Below, piece by piece: positions 33,932 through 43,888 of a stretch of 64,000 bases of DNA. This stretch comes from TMED23 sp964566055 (GTDB lineage Bacteria; Pseudomonadota; Alphaproteobacteria; Rhodospirillales; UBA2165): positions 1 through 64,000 of the forward strand of contig CAZMHI010000015.1 of assembly GCA_964566055.1 (NCBI GenBank), in the 5' to 3' direction. The notes under the pieces were generated by a model, which saw only the letters and a program-made list of their open reading frames with translations, was not told the origin of the DNA and did no database searches. The number at the start of each line of letters is the position of its first letter. Positions within the stretch are counted from its first letter, which is position 1. The position numbers and the translations under genes were made by a program.

Positions 33932-34150
33932 ATGGCAAATTTTGAAAAAGCGCTGGCGCCGATGAAGGCAATGCTGGAGCGACATGGCATTGATCTTGAG
34001 AATTGCTGGAACGGTAATGAAATGCTCATTTGCCAGGCGTCGGCGAATTGCTTGCAGTGCCAAAAAAATGCTAAATGTGACGCCGGTTTATTGGGCGGTT
34101 GCCCCAACAGCTATCTCGTAGTCCAGCTCTCTCAATCTACCTTTCATTAG
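33932..34150 (+). CDS. DUF6455-like Cys-rich small protein
   Basis: The 72-aa product has the pattern MKAMLERHGIDL...MLICQASANCLQCQKNAKCDAGL with five Cys (at 25, 34, 40, 43 and 49) in a metal-binding-like spacing, plus one near the end (GGCPNSY). It looks like the DUF6455 family of alphaproteobacterial stress-linked proteins. It is directly upstream of the kinase-like gene and downstream of an FNR-type box. Confidence 0.6.
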   Translation: MANFEKALAPMKAMLERHGIDLENCWNGNEMLICQASANCLQCQKNAKCDAGLLGGCPNSYLVVQLSQSTFH

Positions 34151-34169
34151 CAGAACATCGGAGGATGGA

Positions 34170-35666
34170 ATGCAGGCCTCCATCATCGAGTTCCTTTCAA
34201 ACCCAACTTCGTATGGGCCGGATATCGAAAATGTCGATGTCATCACCACGCATATCTCATACGTATTTTTTGCTGGACAAAAAGCCTATAAACTTAAACG
34301 CGCGCTAAAACTGCCCTATTTAGATTTCTCAACGCTTGAACGTCGCAGGGCGGCTTGTGAAAACGAAGTAAAGCTTAATCGGCGGACCGCGCCGATGATT
34401 TACCTTGGTGTCCTGCCGGTAACCTCCAGTGCAAAGGATGAATTTGCGATCAACGGAGAAGGTGAAATCGTTGATTGGCTGGTGGAGATGAACCGGTTTG
34501 ATGACGGTTTATTGCTGAGCAAATATGTCCAGAAAAATTCGCTCTCCAGCACTTTGATAGAAAATCTCGCCGAAGAGATATTCAATTTTCACGACAATGA
34601 AAAACCAGTGCAAAATGCAGGTGGCGCTGAATTTATCGCCAGCATTGTTGAAAACAACACTCAATGTTTATTGCAATATGGAACCAGTATTCTGGGCCGC
34701 GACAAAATAGCGCAACTTTCAGACCGGACTCAACGTAAACTGGGTGATGTCGCCTTGCTGCTGGACCAACGCCGCGAGGAGGGAAAGGTTCGCCATTGTC
34801 ACGGCGATCTCCATCTTGGCAATATCGTGTTGCTTAAGGGTCAGCCGATACTATTTGATGCCATCGAATTCAGTGACCAACTGGCGACCATTGATGTGAT
34901 GTATGATCTGGCTTTTTTGGTCATGGATTTGACCTGCCGCGGCATGATCGCAGAGGCGAATATTCTGCTCAATCGTTACATCGCAATTTCCGCTGATATT
35001 CATGGTCTCGAAGCTATGCCGTTGTTTTTGTCGATGCGGGCGGCCATTCGCTCACATGTTACCGCCTTGGCGAAAGATGAACCAGCGGCGCAAAATTATC
35101 TGGATTTTGCACTTAACATCCTAGAACCTGCAGAACCCAGACTTGTTGCTATCGGTGGTCTTTCCGGCTCCGGGAAATCATCCGTAGCGAGAGAATTGGC
35201 GCCCATGATTAATCCTCGGCCGGGGGCACTGATCCTGCGCAGTGATGTTGTCCGGAAACAGCTCGCCGGAGTAGATCAATATGCCAAATTGACAGGGGAT
35301 GGTTACTCTCAAGACATGACTCGCCGGACCTATGATCAAATGTATCAAGATGCTGCGGCAGGATTATTGGCTGGATATTCGGTGATAGCTGATGCGGTAT
35401 TTGCGCAAACCGAAGAACGCACAGCAATCGAGAATGTTGCTGCCAATGTTGGGGTGAAATTCGACGGAATCTGGCTGGAGGCGGAGCGGGCTGTTGCCGA
35501 GGAAAGAATATCGCAGCGTTGCAATGACGCCTCGGATGCCACGGTCGATGTCCTGCGCCATCAATTGACCTATGATACCGGCGTGATGGATTGGACCAGA
35601 ATCGAGAGCTCTCAGGATTTGGCAAAAGTGATCCAAACCGTTTCCCAAATATTTAGCGAGGCTTAG
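34170..35666 (+). CDS. Bifunctional aminoglycoside-phosphotransferase-like and P-loop kinase protein
   Basis: The 498-aa protein has two domains. Residues about 1-310 resemble the APH/kinase fold, with the catalytic motif HGDLHLGN at about 211 and the following DAIEFSD. Residues from about 320 are a P-loop ATPase of the AAA_33/gluconokinase-like type, with Walker A IGGLSGSGKSS (about 326). Such fusions are common in proteobacteria, but their substrates are unknown. It may be co-transcribed with the Cys-rich gene 20 bp upstream. Confidence 0.75.
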   Translation: MQASIIEFLSNPTSYGPDIENVDVITTHISYVFFAGQKAYKLKRALKLPYLDFSTLERRRAACENEVKLNRRTAPMIYLGVLPVTSSAKDEFAINGEGEIVDWLVEMNRFDDGLLLSKYVQKNSLSSTLIENLAEEIFNFHDNEKPVQNAGGAEFIASIVENNTQCLLQYGTSILGRDKIAQLSDRTQRKLGDVALLLDQRREEGKVRHCHGDLHLGNIVLLKGQPILFDAIEFSDQLATIDVMYDLAFLVMDLTCRGMIAEANILLNRYIAISADIHGLEAMPLFLSMRAAIRSHVTALAKDEPAAQNYLDFALNILEPAEPRLVAIGGLSGSGKSSVARELAPMINPRPGALILRSDVVRKQLAGVDQYAKLTGDGYSQDMTRRTYDQMYQDAAAGLLAGYSVIADAVFAQTEERTAIENVAANVGVKFDGIWLEAERAVAEERISQRCNDASDATVDVLRHQLTYDTGVMDWTRIESSQDLAKVIQTVSQIFSEA

Positions 35667-35691
35667 GAAAATTACCCTTTATTGCTAATTA

Positions 35692-35706
35692 TTAACTCAT
35701 CCTTAA
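35692..35706 (+). promoter_or_regulatory. CtrA-type binding site
   Basis: TTAACTCATCCTTAA (followed by C) is an exact TTAA-N7-TTAA(C) CtrA box. It lies about 170 bp upstream of the ATG at 35876. CtrA is the target of the CckA phosphorelay, and cckA is in this window. The binding is predicted only. Confidence 0.5.
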
Positions 35707-35875
35707 CTCCTTTTGGCGTTTAATATCCCCAATTAATGCGAGATTCTGCAAATTGTGACGGAATCCACCCGCGTTTTCGGGAATGAGGGAAATTCATCTT
35801 ACCGATACGCATGCCGATTTGGGCGTGAGCTGTTTTTAACCTTTTTTACTCAAGAAATGAGTAAGGAGTGAAGTG

Positions 35876-36676
35876 ATGCTCATGTCCCGAGGGATTTCAA
35901 AATTTCCTTTTTTTGCTGGCCTGGCTATTATCGCGGGCGCAACGTTTTTTCCCTACCAACCTGCCAAGGCCGCCCTTAAGGCTGAGGATATTAATGCGCG
36001 GGCCGCAAGTTGCCCCGCTTTACCCAATGTTGTCTGGTGGAAAACCACGCATGTTAAGATCGTCAATTATGTTGACCGCAAATATGGCGGCAACTGGAAT
36101 CCCTACATCCAAAAGTGGGAAAATTATAAATTCAAAATGGAGAATATCCTGGAGCGCGATGGCACGGCGCTGGTAAAATCCCGCAATATTCGGTTGCGCG
36201 GAGAACAACTCGCACGTCATATCACGCAAATTGAGCAGCGGATCGTTGTTACCCGGTGCCTGCAGCAGAAATTTTCCGGTCAAATGGCTCAAAGCGATCC
36301 TGGCACCAACCCCAATGTCCACTTTGCCAGTTTAAAACCGAAGTCGCAGATTGGTACCGCTGGAGAAGACCAGGTGTCTTCGATCAGTGAAGCGAGACTG
36401 GAAGTCGAAGTTACGGCCCGCTGTGATGGCGACACACCGACTTTCCAAGTCACTAATTTGGGCCAAAGATGGCCGCGGCTGGCCGCCATCAGCATTCACC
36501 GCACCAAAGGAAATGCGCTGGTTTCCAAGCGCCGCATGAGGCTCGCTAATTCTCAGCAGGCGACGTTTAAAATCCGCAAGCGCGGCAAAGCGCTTAAAGG
36601 CGAAATTGGCATATTTGTTCAGCCATCCTGGGCCAAACGGCCGTTTCGCTACGATACGAAAATCAGGTGTAGATAA
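35876..36676 (+). CDS. Secreted protein of unknown function
   Basis: The 266-aa product (ATG at 35876, AAGGAG upstream) has a signal peptide (about 1-32, ending AKA-AL), then a Cys-containing, Lys/Arg-rich domain. There are four Cys pairs or singles at SCPAL, TRCLQQ, ARCDGD and KIRCR, which may form disulfides. No family was recognised. A CtrA-type site lies upstream and an intrinsic terminator downstream. Confidence 0.6.
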   Translation: MLMSRGISKFPFFAGLAIIAGATFFPYQPAKAALKAEDINARAASCPALPNVVWWKTTHVKIVNYVDRKYGGNWNPYIQKWENYKFKMENILERDGTALVKSRNIRLRGEQLARHITQIEQRIVVTRCLQQKFSGQMAQSDPGTNPNVHFASLKPKSQIGTAGEDQVSSISEARLEVEVTARCDGDTPTFQVTNLGQRWPRLAAISIHRTKGNALVSKRRMRLANSQQATFKIRKRGKALKGEIGIFVQPSWAKRPFRYDTKIRCR

Positions 36677-36759
36677 AGGAATTACTGCGAGCCTGGCAGG
36701 CCGCACCGCGCCCGAAAGAGCTTGCTGCCAGTCGGCAGGTTCTTCCAGGGATGGAAGGG

Positions 36760-36795
36760 AGACCCCGTTGCGTCAGACAGCGGGGTCTTTCTCCT
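36760..36795 (+). terminator. Intrinsic terminator after the secreted-protein gene
   Basis: AGACCCCGTTG pairs with CAGCGGGGTCT (11 bp with one wobble), followed by TTCTCC. It lies between the plus-strand secreted-protein gene and the minus-strand SDR gene. Confidence 0.65.
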
Positions 36796-36796
36796 A

Positions 36797-37558
36797 TTAG
36801 GTTTTGCAGAGGCCGTTATCCACCGGACAAACCTGTCCGGTAACCGAATTCGCCAACGCAGACGTCAGGTAAAGAATTGTGCCCACCATGTCTTTGGGCT
36901 CTGTCGGTTCTTTGATTGATTGCGCCATCACCGTCATTTCCAAATATTTATCATACATATCATCAGCGAGGCCTTGGGAGGCTTCATTGGCGACAAAACC
37001 CGGTGCTACAGCGTTGACCGTGATGCCGTGCCCGCCAAGCTCGGTGGCCATGGCACGGGTCATGCCAATTACGGCACCTTTCGAGGCGACGTAATGCATC
37101 AAACCCGGCGAGCCTCGGAGTGCCGAGCCGGAGGCGATATTAACAACTTTGCCTTTGGCTTCAATCAGTGCCGGCATCAAATTTCGCACCACCAAATAGG
37201 TGCCGCGCACATTGATGTTCATGACTTTGTCCCAAACTTCGAGATCTATTTTATCCATCGGCAACATTTTAAGCCCGCCGTAAAGTGCAGCGTTATTGAC
37301 CAAGGCATCAATTGAGGCGTTGTCGGCCATGATTTCCTTGCAGGCCGCCTCAACTGAGCTAGGGTCGGCAAGATCGGCGCTATGAGCCGACCAGGAGCCA
37401 CCAGCGGCAGTTACTTTTTCGCCGGTCTCGCTGAGATCGATAATATCCACACCAATAACGTTAGCGCCAACTTCGGCAAAGCCAATCGCAATTTCCTGAC
37501 CGATGCTGCGGCCGGCCCCGGTAACAACAACGTTTTTTCCTGTTAGTCCAATGTCCAT
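36797..37558 (-). CDS. Short-chain dehydrogenase/reductase
   Basis: This is a classical SDR of 253 aa: NAD(P)-binding TGAGRSIGQEIA (about 13-24), NNAA (88-91), the catalytic triad in IASGS and YVASK (Ser, Tyr, Lys) and the C-terminal PVDNGLCKT. Substrate unknown. It lies 63 bp downstream of the alkylsulfatase-like hydrolase on the same strand, so both are probably one operon under the divergent LysR regulator. Confidence 0.9.
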   Translation of the reverse strand: MDIGLTGKNVVVTGAGRSIGQEIAIGFAEVGANVIGVDIIDLSETGEKVTAAGGSWSAHSADLADPSSVEAACKEIMADNASIDALVNNAALYGGLKMLPMDKIDLEVWDKVMNINVRGTYLVVRNLMPALIEAKGKVVNIASGSALRGSPGLMHYVASKGAVIGMTRAMATELGGHGITVNAVAPGFVANEASQGLADDMYDKYLEMTVMAQSIKEPTEPKDMVGTILYLTSALANSVTGQVCPVDNGLCKT

Positions 37559-37621
37559 TTGAAGTCTCCTGATCGGAAGTTTGAGTTTAGAAATTTGTGT
37601 TTAAATAAATTTGATTGCCAC

Positions 37622-39304
37622 CTAACGAACGGTGATGGCCATTTCCATGCCCGGCTGTTCGAACAGAGAAATAAATTCTTCGAAATCTTTTTGATCCCCC
37701 TCGATTTTTACAGAGCCATCGGCGATGCCATCGCCATAGGTGGTCTGCCCCAGAAAGATTTGGGTCAGAAACGCGCGCTCCAAATAAAGTGAAATATCCT
37801 GCGTTTTTGGGGCTTCCGGATGGAACTGGCAGATGCCGCGGCGGATTTCCAAGGCGCAAGTATCATCAGTATCCGTGATATTGAACGTCACGGTGCGGTT
37901 CAAATCCATGCATTCTTCGGCGGTGAGGCGAACGGTTAGAAGTTTTAAGAGTGATTTAGCCGGAAAATTACGCAGCGAATCCGGCCCGCCAAAAGGCATG
38001 CCTTTCGGTGCCTTTAACGCGCCTTCCAATTCAAGCGCTGTCGTCAACGCCCAATTGCGCCAGTTGATGTTTTTCTGGGCGTAGGCCCATTGGCGCATCG
38101 CATCAGCTTTGAGTTGCCGCGCCTCTTGATCAGACGTATCGGCCTTAATGATCCAGGTGGCGATTTCAGCCGCCCACTGATGATCACCGTCGTTCATTGC
38201 AGCTTGAGCCTTGGCCAATATTTGATCTCGGCCACCCATCAATTCGACATAATTTTGCGCCCGTTCTTTGCGCGGTTTGGGGTCAAGGTTAATGGGGTCA
38301 CCGTCAAACCAGCCGACATAGCCGCTATAAATAGACGGCACCGAATGCTTATAGCTGCCGTAATATTCCCCGAGCCAATCATGGTCCGCGAGATGTTTCG
38401 GCATGGTGATCTCCGCCATAATTTCCTCCGGCGTATAGCCCTGGTTCATGCGCCGCACCGTTTGATCATGTAGAAACTGCATCGAGTCACGATAGGCGGT
38501 TAGAACTTCTTCGACTTCGGCGGCTCCTTCAACGGGTGGACCGTGATGGGGGATCAGTGTGTCTGGCTCCATCCGGCGCAAGCGGTCAATGCCGTCGACC
38601 CAGGTCATTGGATCACGAAATGAGGTGCCGAGAAGGGCATACAAATTGGGGAAAGTCTGGCCTTGCAAGACATCAGCTGAGATCAGGACTTTGCCGTCCG
38701 GCAGCCAAACCACGACCTGATCTTCGGTCTCGCTCGGCACATGGATAAGCTCCAGCTTAATACCGCAAACTTCTATTTCAAGTTTCTCGCTGAAGGTTTT
38801 GGTCGGTGCGATAAAGCTACGTCGACCGGGTATGTTGGCGGGACCGCAACCGGTGCTGACATTGCCTTCATCATTCAACGGCAACTGAAAGCCAAACGTA
38901 TACATGGCGCGCCGGGCGAGGACTGGCGCCAGCACACCGCTATCCCGAACCAGCGACGGCACCAAATCATCTAGAGCAATAATCTCAACTTTGCCGGCCT
39001 CTACATCTGCTTCATCGACGAAGGCTCTGACGCCACTGATATGATCCGGATGCACATGGGTATAGATGATGGCCTTGATCGGCTTGTCCGTAATTTTCTT
39101 AAAGGCTTCGACGACCGGTTCGGCAAACTCAATGGTTGGTAGTGTGTCGACCAGGATGACGCCATCATCACCTTCGATCATCGTCGCATTTGAAGGTGAA
39201 TAGGCATAAGCCGTGTGAATATTGCCGTTCAGCGTAATTATCTGCTGCTCCATCTTGGCATCATGGGCTTTGAGATCAGGGTGGACCGTATAGGGAGTAC
39301 ACAT
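37622..39304 (-). CDS. Alkylsulfatase-like metallo-beta-lactamase-fold hydrolase
   Basis: The 560-aa protein has the MBL-fold motif THVHPDHISG (about 101-110) and further metal ligands in ETEDQVVVWLPDGKVLISADVL and LIPHHGPPVEG. The second half contains a dimerisation region (about 290-430) and a C-terminal SCP2-like domain ending VSLFEQPGMEMAITV. The order matches SdsA1/YjcS-type linear alkylsulfatases, which hydrolyse sulfate esters; members of about 650 aa have a signal peptide, which is not obvious here, so it may act in the cytoplasm. The divergent LysR gene is the likely regulator. Confidence 0.75.
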   Translation of the reverse strand: MCTPYTVHPDLKAHDAKMEQQIITLNGNIHTAYAYSPSNATMIEGDDGVILVDTLPTIEFAEPVVEAFKKITDKPIKAIIYTHVHPDHISGVRAFVDEADVEAGKVEIIALDDLVPSLVRDSGVLAPVLARRAMYTFGFQLPLNDEGNVSTGCGPANIPGRRSFIAPTKTFSEKLEIEVCGIKLELIHVPSETEDQVVVWLPDGKVLISADVLQGQTFPNLYALLGTSFRDPMTWVDGIDRLRRMEPDTLIPHHGPPVEGAAEVEEVLTAYRDSMQFLHDQTVRRMNQGYTPEEIMAEITMPKHLADHDWLGEYYGSYKHSVPSIYSGYVGWFDGDPINLDPKPRKERAQNYVELMGGRDQILAKAQAAMNDGDHQWAAEIATWIIKADTSDQEARQLKADAMRQWAYAQKNINWRNWALTTALELEGALKAPKGMPFGGPDSLRNFPAKSLLKLLTVRLTAEECMDLNRTVTFNITDTDDTCALEIRRGICQFHPEAPKTQDISLYLERAFLTQIFLGQTTYGDGIADGSVKIEGDQKDFEEFISLFEQPGMEMAITVR

Positions 39305-39397
39305 GGCGTTGTCCTTCGCACCTCTATTACTGCTATGAATTGACGTTATTATCGGCTATCTATTAATTAGATCAACTAATGAAAACTAATTATATTC

Positions 39398-40294
39398 ATG
39401 AATAAAATAGATTATTTAGATATTGATGGGCGGCTGCTGAGGTTGTTTCTTACCGTCTTTGAAGAGGGCTCGGTGACCAAGGCGGCAGAACGTCTGGATG
39501 TTACTCAATCCGCCGTCAGCCATGGGCTTGAGAAATTGCGGGAGATACTGGGAGATGCGCTATTTGTCAGAGCCGGGCGAGGCATAACTCCGACCCATGG
39601 CGCCCAGGAAATAGTCGAAGACGTGCGGGAGGTTTTACGCGCGATGCGCGCCTTGTCAGAACAACGAAGCTTCGATCTCAAAAATGTTTCAGGGCAGTTC
39701 GCCATCGGCGCCAATGATGTTCAATGGGGCCTTTTGCTGCGTGAAGTCTACGATCACGTCGAAAGCCAAGCGCCCAGGCTTGATCTTAGAATAATTTATT
39801 CCGGCATTGATGCAGCTCATCTGCTCAGGAGTGAACAATGTGAGCTGGTCATCACGCCGCTGGTGCCGGAGGGTAGCGAATTTAAGCAGCAGAAACTCTA
39901 TGAAGACAATTTTGTTTGCTTTTACGACAGCTCGGTTACAACAGCGCCCAAAACCCTGGATGATTACCTGACTCGCCGCCATGCCCGCATTGTTTTCTCG
40001 ACGGTCGAGATCAATCCGATTGATCAAATATTGGCGCGCCAGGGAAAACACCGGCGGGTGGCGTTGCAGGTGCCGAATTTTACCGGTCTGCCGGAATTGA
40101 TGACGGGAACTGACTTGATTGCCGTGCTGCCCTCGGCGCTAAAGAAATCCATCATGCGGGACTTTTCAATGGCGCCGTCACCGGTAGCGGTCGGACGCCT
40201 GACTTTTTACCAGATTTGGCATCAGCGCGACGATGACCGCGCGCTCCACCAATGGATGCGCAAACTCCTGCGCGAAATCGCCCGCAATATTTAG
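39398..40294 (+). CDS. LysR-family transcriptional regulator
   Basis: The 298-aa protein has an N-terminal winged helix (FLTVFEEGSVTKAAERLDVTQSAVSHGLEKLREILGDALFVRAGRG, about 18-62) and a co-inducer-binding domain. It diverges from the alkylsulfatase-like/SDR operon. The 93-bp gap is AT-rich with TTAATTAGATCAACTAA, in which several T-N11-A matches can be drawn. Ligand unknown. Confidence 0.88.
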   Translation: MNKIDYLDIDGRLLRLFLTVFEEGSVTKAAERLDVTQSAVSHGLEKLREILGDALFVRAGRGITPTHGAQEIVEDVREVLRAMRALSEQRSFDLKNVSGQFAIGANDVQWGLLLREVYDHVESQAPRLDLRIIYSGIDAAHLLRSEQCELVITPLVPEGSEFKQQKLYEDNFVCFYDSSVTTAPKTLDDYLTRRHARIVFSTVEINPIDQILARQGKHRRVALQVPNFTGLPELMTGTDLIAVLPSALKKSIMRDFSMAPSPVAVGRLTFYQIWHQRDDDRALHQWMRKLLREIARNI

Positions 40295-40303
40295 GAGTTC
40301 AAC

Positions 40304-43300
40304 CTAGTCTTCGAAAACCACCAGCAAATCCTTAGCGCCGATCTGCATACCTACCGAGGCGACGACTTCGCCGATGACACCATCACGCTCAGCATTGACC
40401 GCTGTTTCCATTTTCATCGCTTCAATCGACAGCAAGGTGTCGCCTTGCAGGACTTTTTGGCCGGCTTCGATAACGACGCTGGAGATCAGCCCAGGCATCG
40501 GGGCGCCAACATGGGTCGGGTTGCCAGCATCGGCAAGGCGATTGGTTGGCCGACTTGATTCTTGGGAGGCATCATCAATCTTGAGTGAACGCGGCTGGCC
40601 GTTAAGCTCAAAAAACACCACCCGTGAGCCGTCGTCATTGGCTTCACCCAAGGCTAAAAAGCGCACGATCAGGGTCTTGCCGCGCTCCATCTCAATGGCG
40701 ATCTCATCTCCGGCTTCCATGCCGTAGAAATAGGCAGCGGTAGGGATCTTGCTGACATCACCGAACTCTTCAAGATGGCTGGCATAGTCGGTAAAGACTT
40801 GCGGATACATTAAATACGATGCCAGTTCCTGATCGGTGATGTCCCGGCCGACGGTTTCCGCAACTTGGATTTTTGTCGAGTCTAAATCGATGTCCTCCAT
40901 GATCGAACCAGGGCGCACGGTGATCGGTTCCTCACCTTTGAGGATTTTCTTTTGCAGTTCCGCCGGGAAGCCGCCATAGGGCTGACCGAGCTCACCTTTA
41001 AAGAACTGGATAACCGATTCCGGGAAAGCGATTTCTTTATCCGGGTTCAGCACATCTTCCGCAGAAATATCAGAGGTGATCATAAGTAGCGTCAGATCGC
41101 CGACGACTTTGGAAGAGGGCGTTACTTTGATAACATCGCCGAACATCTCATTGACTTTGGCATAGGTGTTGGCGACTTCCGGCCAACGCCGGTCAATGCC
41201 CATGGAGCGCGCCTGCTGGCGTAGATTTGTGTATTGGCCACCGGGAATCTCGTGGCTGTAGACATCCGAAGCCCCGGAGCGGAAATCAGCTTCAAAGCTC
41301 GAATAGAGCGTGCGCACATGCTCCCAATAAGTCGAGACATTACGCAGGGCTTCAGTATCAAGACCGGTATCGCGCGGCGAGTTCTTGAGCGCATCGACAA
41401 TCGCCCCGAGATTGGGCTGCGAAGTCAGGCCACTCATGGAATCAATCGCGGCATCAACCGCATCGGCTCCCGCCTCAACAGCAGCGAGCACGCTGGCGGC
41501 AGAAATACCGCTGGTGTCATGGGTATGGAAATGGATCGGCAGGCCGGTTTCTTCTTTTAGCGCTTTAACAAGAATTCGCGCGGCATCCGGTTTACAGAGG
41601 CCCGCCATGTCTTTAATGCCGAGAATATGAGCGCCGGCGTCCTTCAGTTCTGCCGCTAAATCAACGTAATATTTTAGATCATATTTGGTCCGGTTTGGAT
41701 CGGTGATATCGCCGGTGTAGCAAATTGCCGCCTCACAGAGCCGGTCGGTTTCCCGCACCGCCTCAATCGCCACCCGCATGTTCTCTACCCAATTGAGCGC
41801 ATCGAAGACGCGGAACAAATCCATGCCGCCATCGGCGCATTCTTTGACAAAGAAACGCACGACGTTGTCAGGATAATTGGCATAGCCGACGCCATTGGCC
41901 GAGCGCAACAGCATCTGGGTCAGCAAATTTGGCATAGCTTCCCGGAGGTCAGCCAAACGCTCCCAGGGGCACTCGTTCAGGAACCGCATGGCGACATCGA
42001 AGGTCGCGCCACCCCAGCATTCCATTGAGAACATCTCCGGCAACAGATGCGCATAGGTTGGGGCGATATCGACGAGGTCTTTGGTGCGCACGCGGGTTGC
42101 AAGCAAGGACTGATGCGCATCCCGCATGGTCGTGTCGGTAATCAACACGCGCTCCTGGTCGAGCATCCACTGAGCAAAATTATCTGGGCCCAATTCATCC
42201 AGCTTTTGCTTGGAGCCGGGTTGAACTTCAGCGCTGCCGAATTTCTGCGCGTGGGGAACCGTGGCGTGCGCCGGCAACGTATGCCCTTTAACTTCCGGAT
42301 TGCCATTAACGATGACATTGCCGACAAAGTTCAGCAGACGGGAGGCGCGGTCGCGGCGTTCCGGAAATTCGAACAGCTCCGGCGTATCGTCAATAAAATT
42401 GGTGGTGTATTCAGCTGCCAGAAACTTCGGATGATTGATCAGGCTTTCGAGGAAGCGCAAATTGGTGGTAACGCCCCGGATGCGAAACTCACGCAGCGCC
42501 CGGTCCATCCGGTTGGTGGCGCTGATTTCATCGGCAGCCCAGCTCGTCACTTTGACCAGCAGAGAGTCGTAATAGCGTGTGATTAAAGCACCGGTAAAAG
42601 CAGTTCCCGCATCAAGCCGCACACCCAGTCCAGCTGCACTGCGATAGGCGGTCAAGCGGCCATAATCCGGTGTGAAACTGTTCTCCGGGTCCTCTGTCGT
42701 CACCCGGCATTGGATGGCATGGCCATAAAGGCGGATGTCCTCCTGTACCGGGATGCCACTTGATTGGAGATCACCAATTTTACCGCCACTGGCAATGCGG
42801 ATTTGCGCCTGCACCAGATCAATACCTGTGACCCCCTCGGTGACTGTATGCTCGACCTGGATGCGAGGATTAACTTCGATGAAATAAATTTCGCCGGTAT
42901 CGGCGTCTTCCAGAAATTCCACCGTGCCTGCACATTGATAGTTGGCGGTCTTGGCAATCTTAATACCTTGTTGGCAGAGAAACTCACGTGCCTCATCATC
43001 CAGGAAAACCGCCGGTGCACGCTCAACGACTTTTTGGTGGCGGCGCTGTACTGAACAATCACGTTCGAACAAATGCACAATATTTCCGTACAGATCGCCC
43101 ATCACCTGAACTTCGACATGGCGGGCATTGCGCACCAGCTTTTCGAGATAGACCTGGCCATTACCGAAAGCCGCTGCCGCTTCCCGGCTCGCTTGTTCAA
43201 CCAGACTTATAAGGTCTTCGGCGGTTTCGATCACCCGCATGCCACGGCCACCGCCACCCCAGGTTGCTTTACACATTACCGGAAAGCCAATCTCATCAGC

Positions 43301-43771
43301 GAGTTTTTTAATCTCGGCTTCGCCTTCGGGTAAATCAGGCAGGGGATCGGTCGCCGGCATCACCGGCACGCCGGCTTCGAGAGCTAATTTCCTGGCTGCC
43401 ACTTTACTGCCGAGGCTGCGCATGGTGTCGCCGGTCGGGCCGACGAAAATCATACCGGCGGCGACTACCGCATCGGCAAAATCAGGATTTTCGGATAAAA
43501 AGCCATAACCCGGGTGGATGGCGTCAACATCGGCTTCGAGGGCAATGCGGATAATATCTTCAATATCGAGATAGGCCTCAATCGGGCCTTTGCCTTCGCC
43601 GACCAGGTAGCCTTCATCCGCTTTATAGCGATGCAGCGCGAAACGGTCTTCCCGGGAATAAATGGCCACCGTTGAAATGCCAAGCTCGGTCGCCGCCCGC
43701 ATAATACGGATGGCTATTTCACTGCGATTAGCGACGAGGATTTTGTGAATTTGGCGCTCAGATTTAGGCAC
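40304..43771 (-). CDS. pyc: Pyruvate carboxylase
   Basis: This single-chain enzyme carboxylates pyruvate to oxaloacetate with biotin and ATP. Domain order in the 1155-aa protein is biotin carboxylase (about 1-460; HPGYGFLSEN, GGGGRGMRV, EVNPRIQVEHTVTE), carboxyltransferase (about 545-830; TDTTMRDAHQSLLATRVRT, FHTHDTSG), the PC/OADA domain (about 850-1050; GSIMEDIDL is its end) and biotinyl domain with EAMKMETAV (Lys carries biotin, about 1120). Normal length. It gives anaplerotic oxaloacetate. It is flanked by convergent lysR and the caspase-like gene. Confidence 0.95.
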   Translation of the reverse strand: MPKSERQIHKILVANRSEIAIRIMRAATELGISTVAIYSREDRFALHRYKADEGYLVGEGKGPIEAYLDIEDIIRIALEADVDAIHPGYGFLSENPDFADAVVAAGMIFVGPTGDTMRSLGSKVAARKLALEAGVPVMPATDPLPDLPEGEAEIKKLADEIGFPVMCKATWGGGGRGMRVIETAEDLISLVEQASREAAAAFGNGQVYLEKLVRNARHVEVQVMGDLYGNIVHLFERDCSVQRRHQKVVERAPAVFLDDEAREFLCQQGIKIAKTANYQCAGTVEFLEDADTGEIYFIEVNPRIQVEHTVTEGVTGIDLVQAQIRIASGGKIGDLQSSGIPVQEDIRLYGHAIQCRVTTEDPENSFTPDYGRLTAYRSAAGLGVRLDAGTAFTGALITRYYDSLLVKVTSWAADEISATNRMDRALREFRIRGVTTNLRFLESLINHPKFLAAEYTTNFIDDTPELFEFPERRDRASRLLNFVGNVIVNGNPEVKGHTLPAHATVPHAQKFGSAEVQPGSKQKLDELGPDNFAQWMLDQERVLITDTTMRDAHQSLLATRVRTKDLVDIAPTYAHLLPEMFSMECWGGATFDVAMRFLNECPWERLADLREAMPNLLTQMLLRSANGVGYANYPDNVVRFFVKECADGGMDLFRVFDALNWVENMRVAIEAVRETDRLCEAAICYTGDITDPNRTKYDLKYYVDLAAELKDAGAHILGIKDMAGLCKPDAARILVKALKEETGLPIHFHTHDTSGISAASVLAAVEAGADAVDAAIDSMSGLTSQPNLGAIVDALKNSPRDTGLDTEALRNVSTYWEHVRTLYSSFEADFRSGASDVYSHEIPGGQYTNLRQQARSMGIDRRWPEVANTYAKVNEMFGDVIKVTPSSKVVGDLTLLMITSDISAEDVLNPDKEIAFPESVIQFFKGELGQPYGGFPAELQKKILKGEEPITVRPGSIMEDIDLDSTKIQVAETVGRDITDQELASYLMYPQVFTDYASHLEEFGDVSKIPTAAYFYGMEAGDEIAIEMERGKTLIVRFLALGEANDDGSRVVFFELNGQPRSLKIDDASQESSRPTNRLADAGNPTHVGAPMPGLISSVVIEAGQKVLQGDTLLSIEAMKMETAVNAERDGVIGEVVASVGMQIGAKDLLVVFED

Positions 43772-43888
43772 GTTCGATTGGCTCCTGATGGTACTTTATT
43801 GATATTTTATTGTTGGCGGCGTTTTAGCACGCCATTGCCCATCAAGCCATTGGATTCTTTGGGGAAAGATTGAATTCTTAATTAACCA

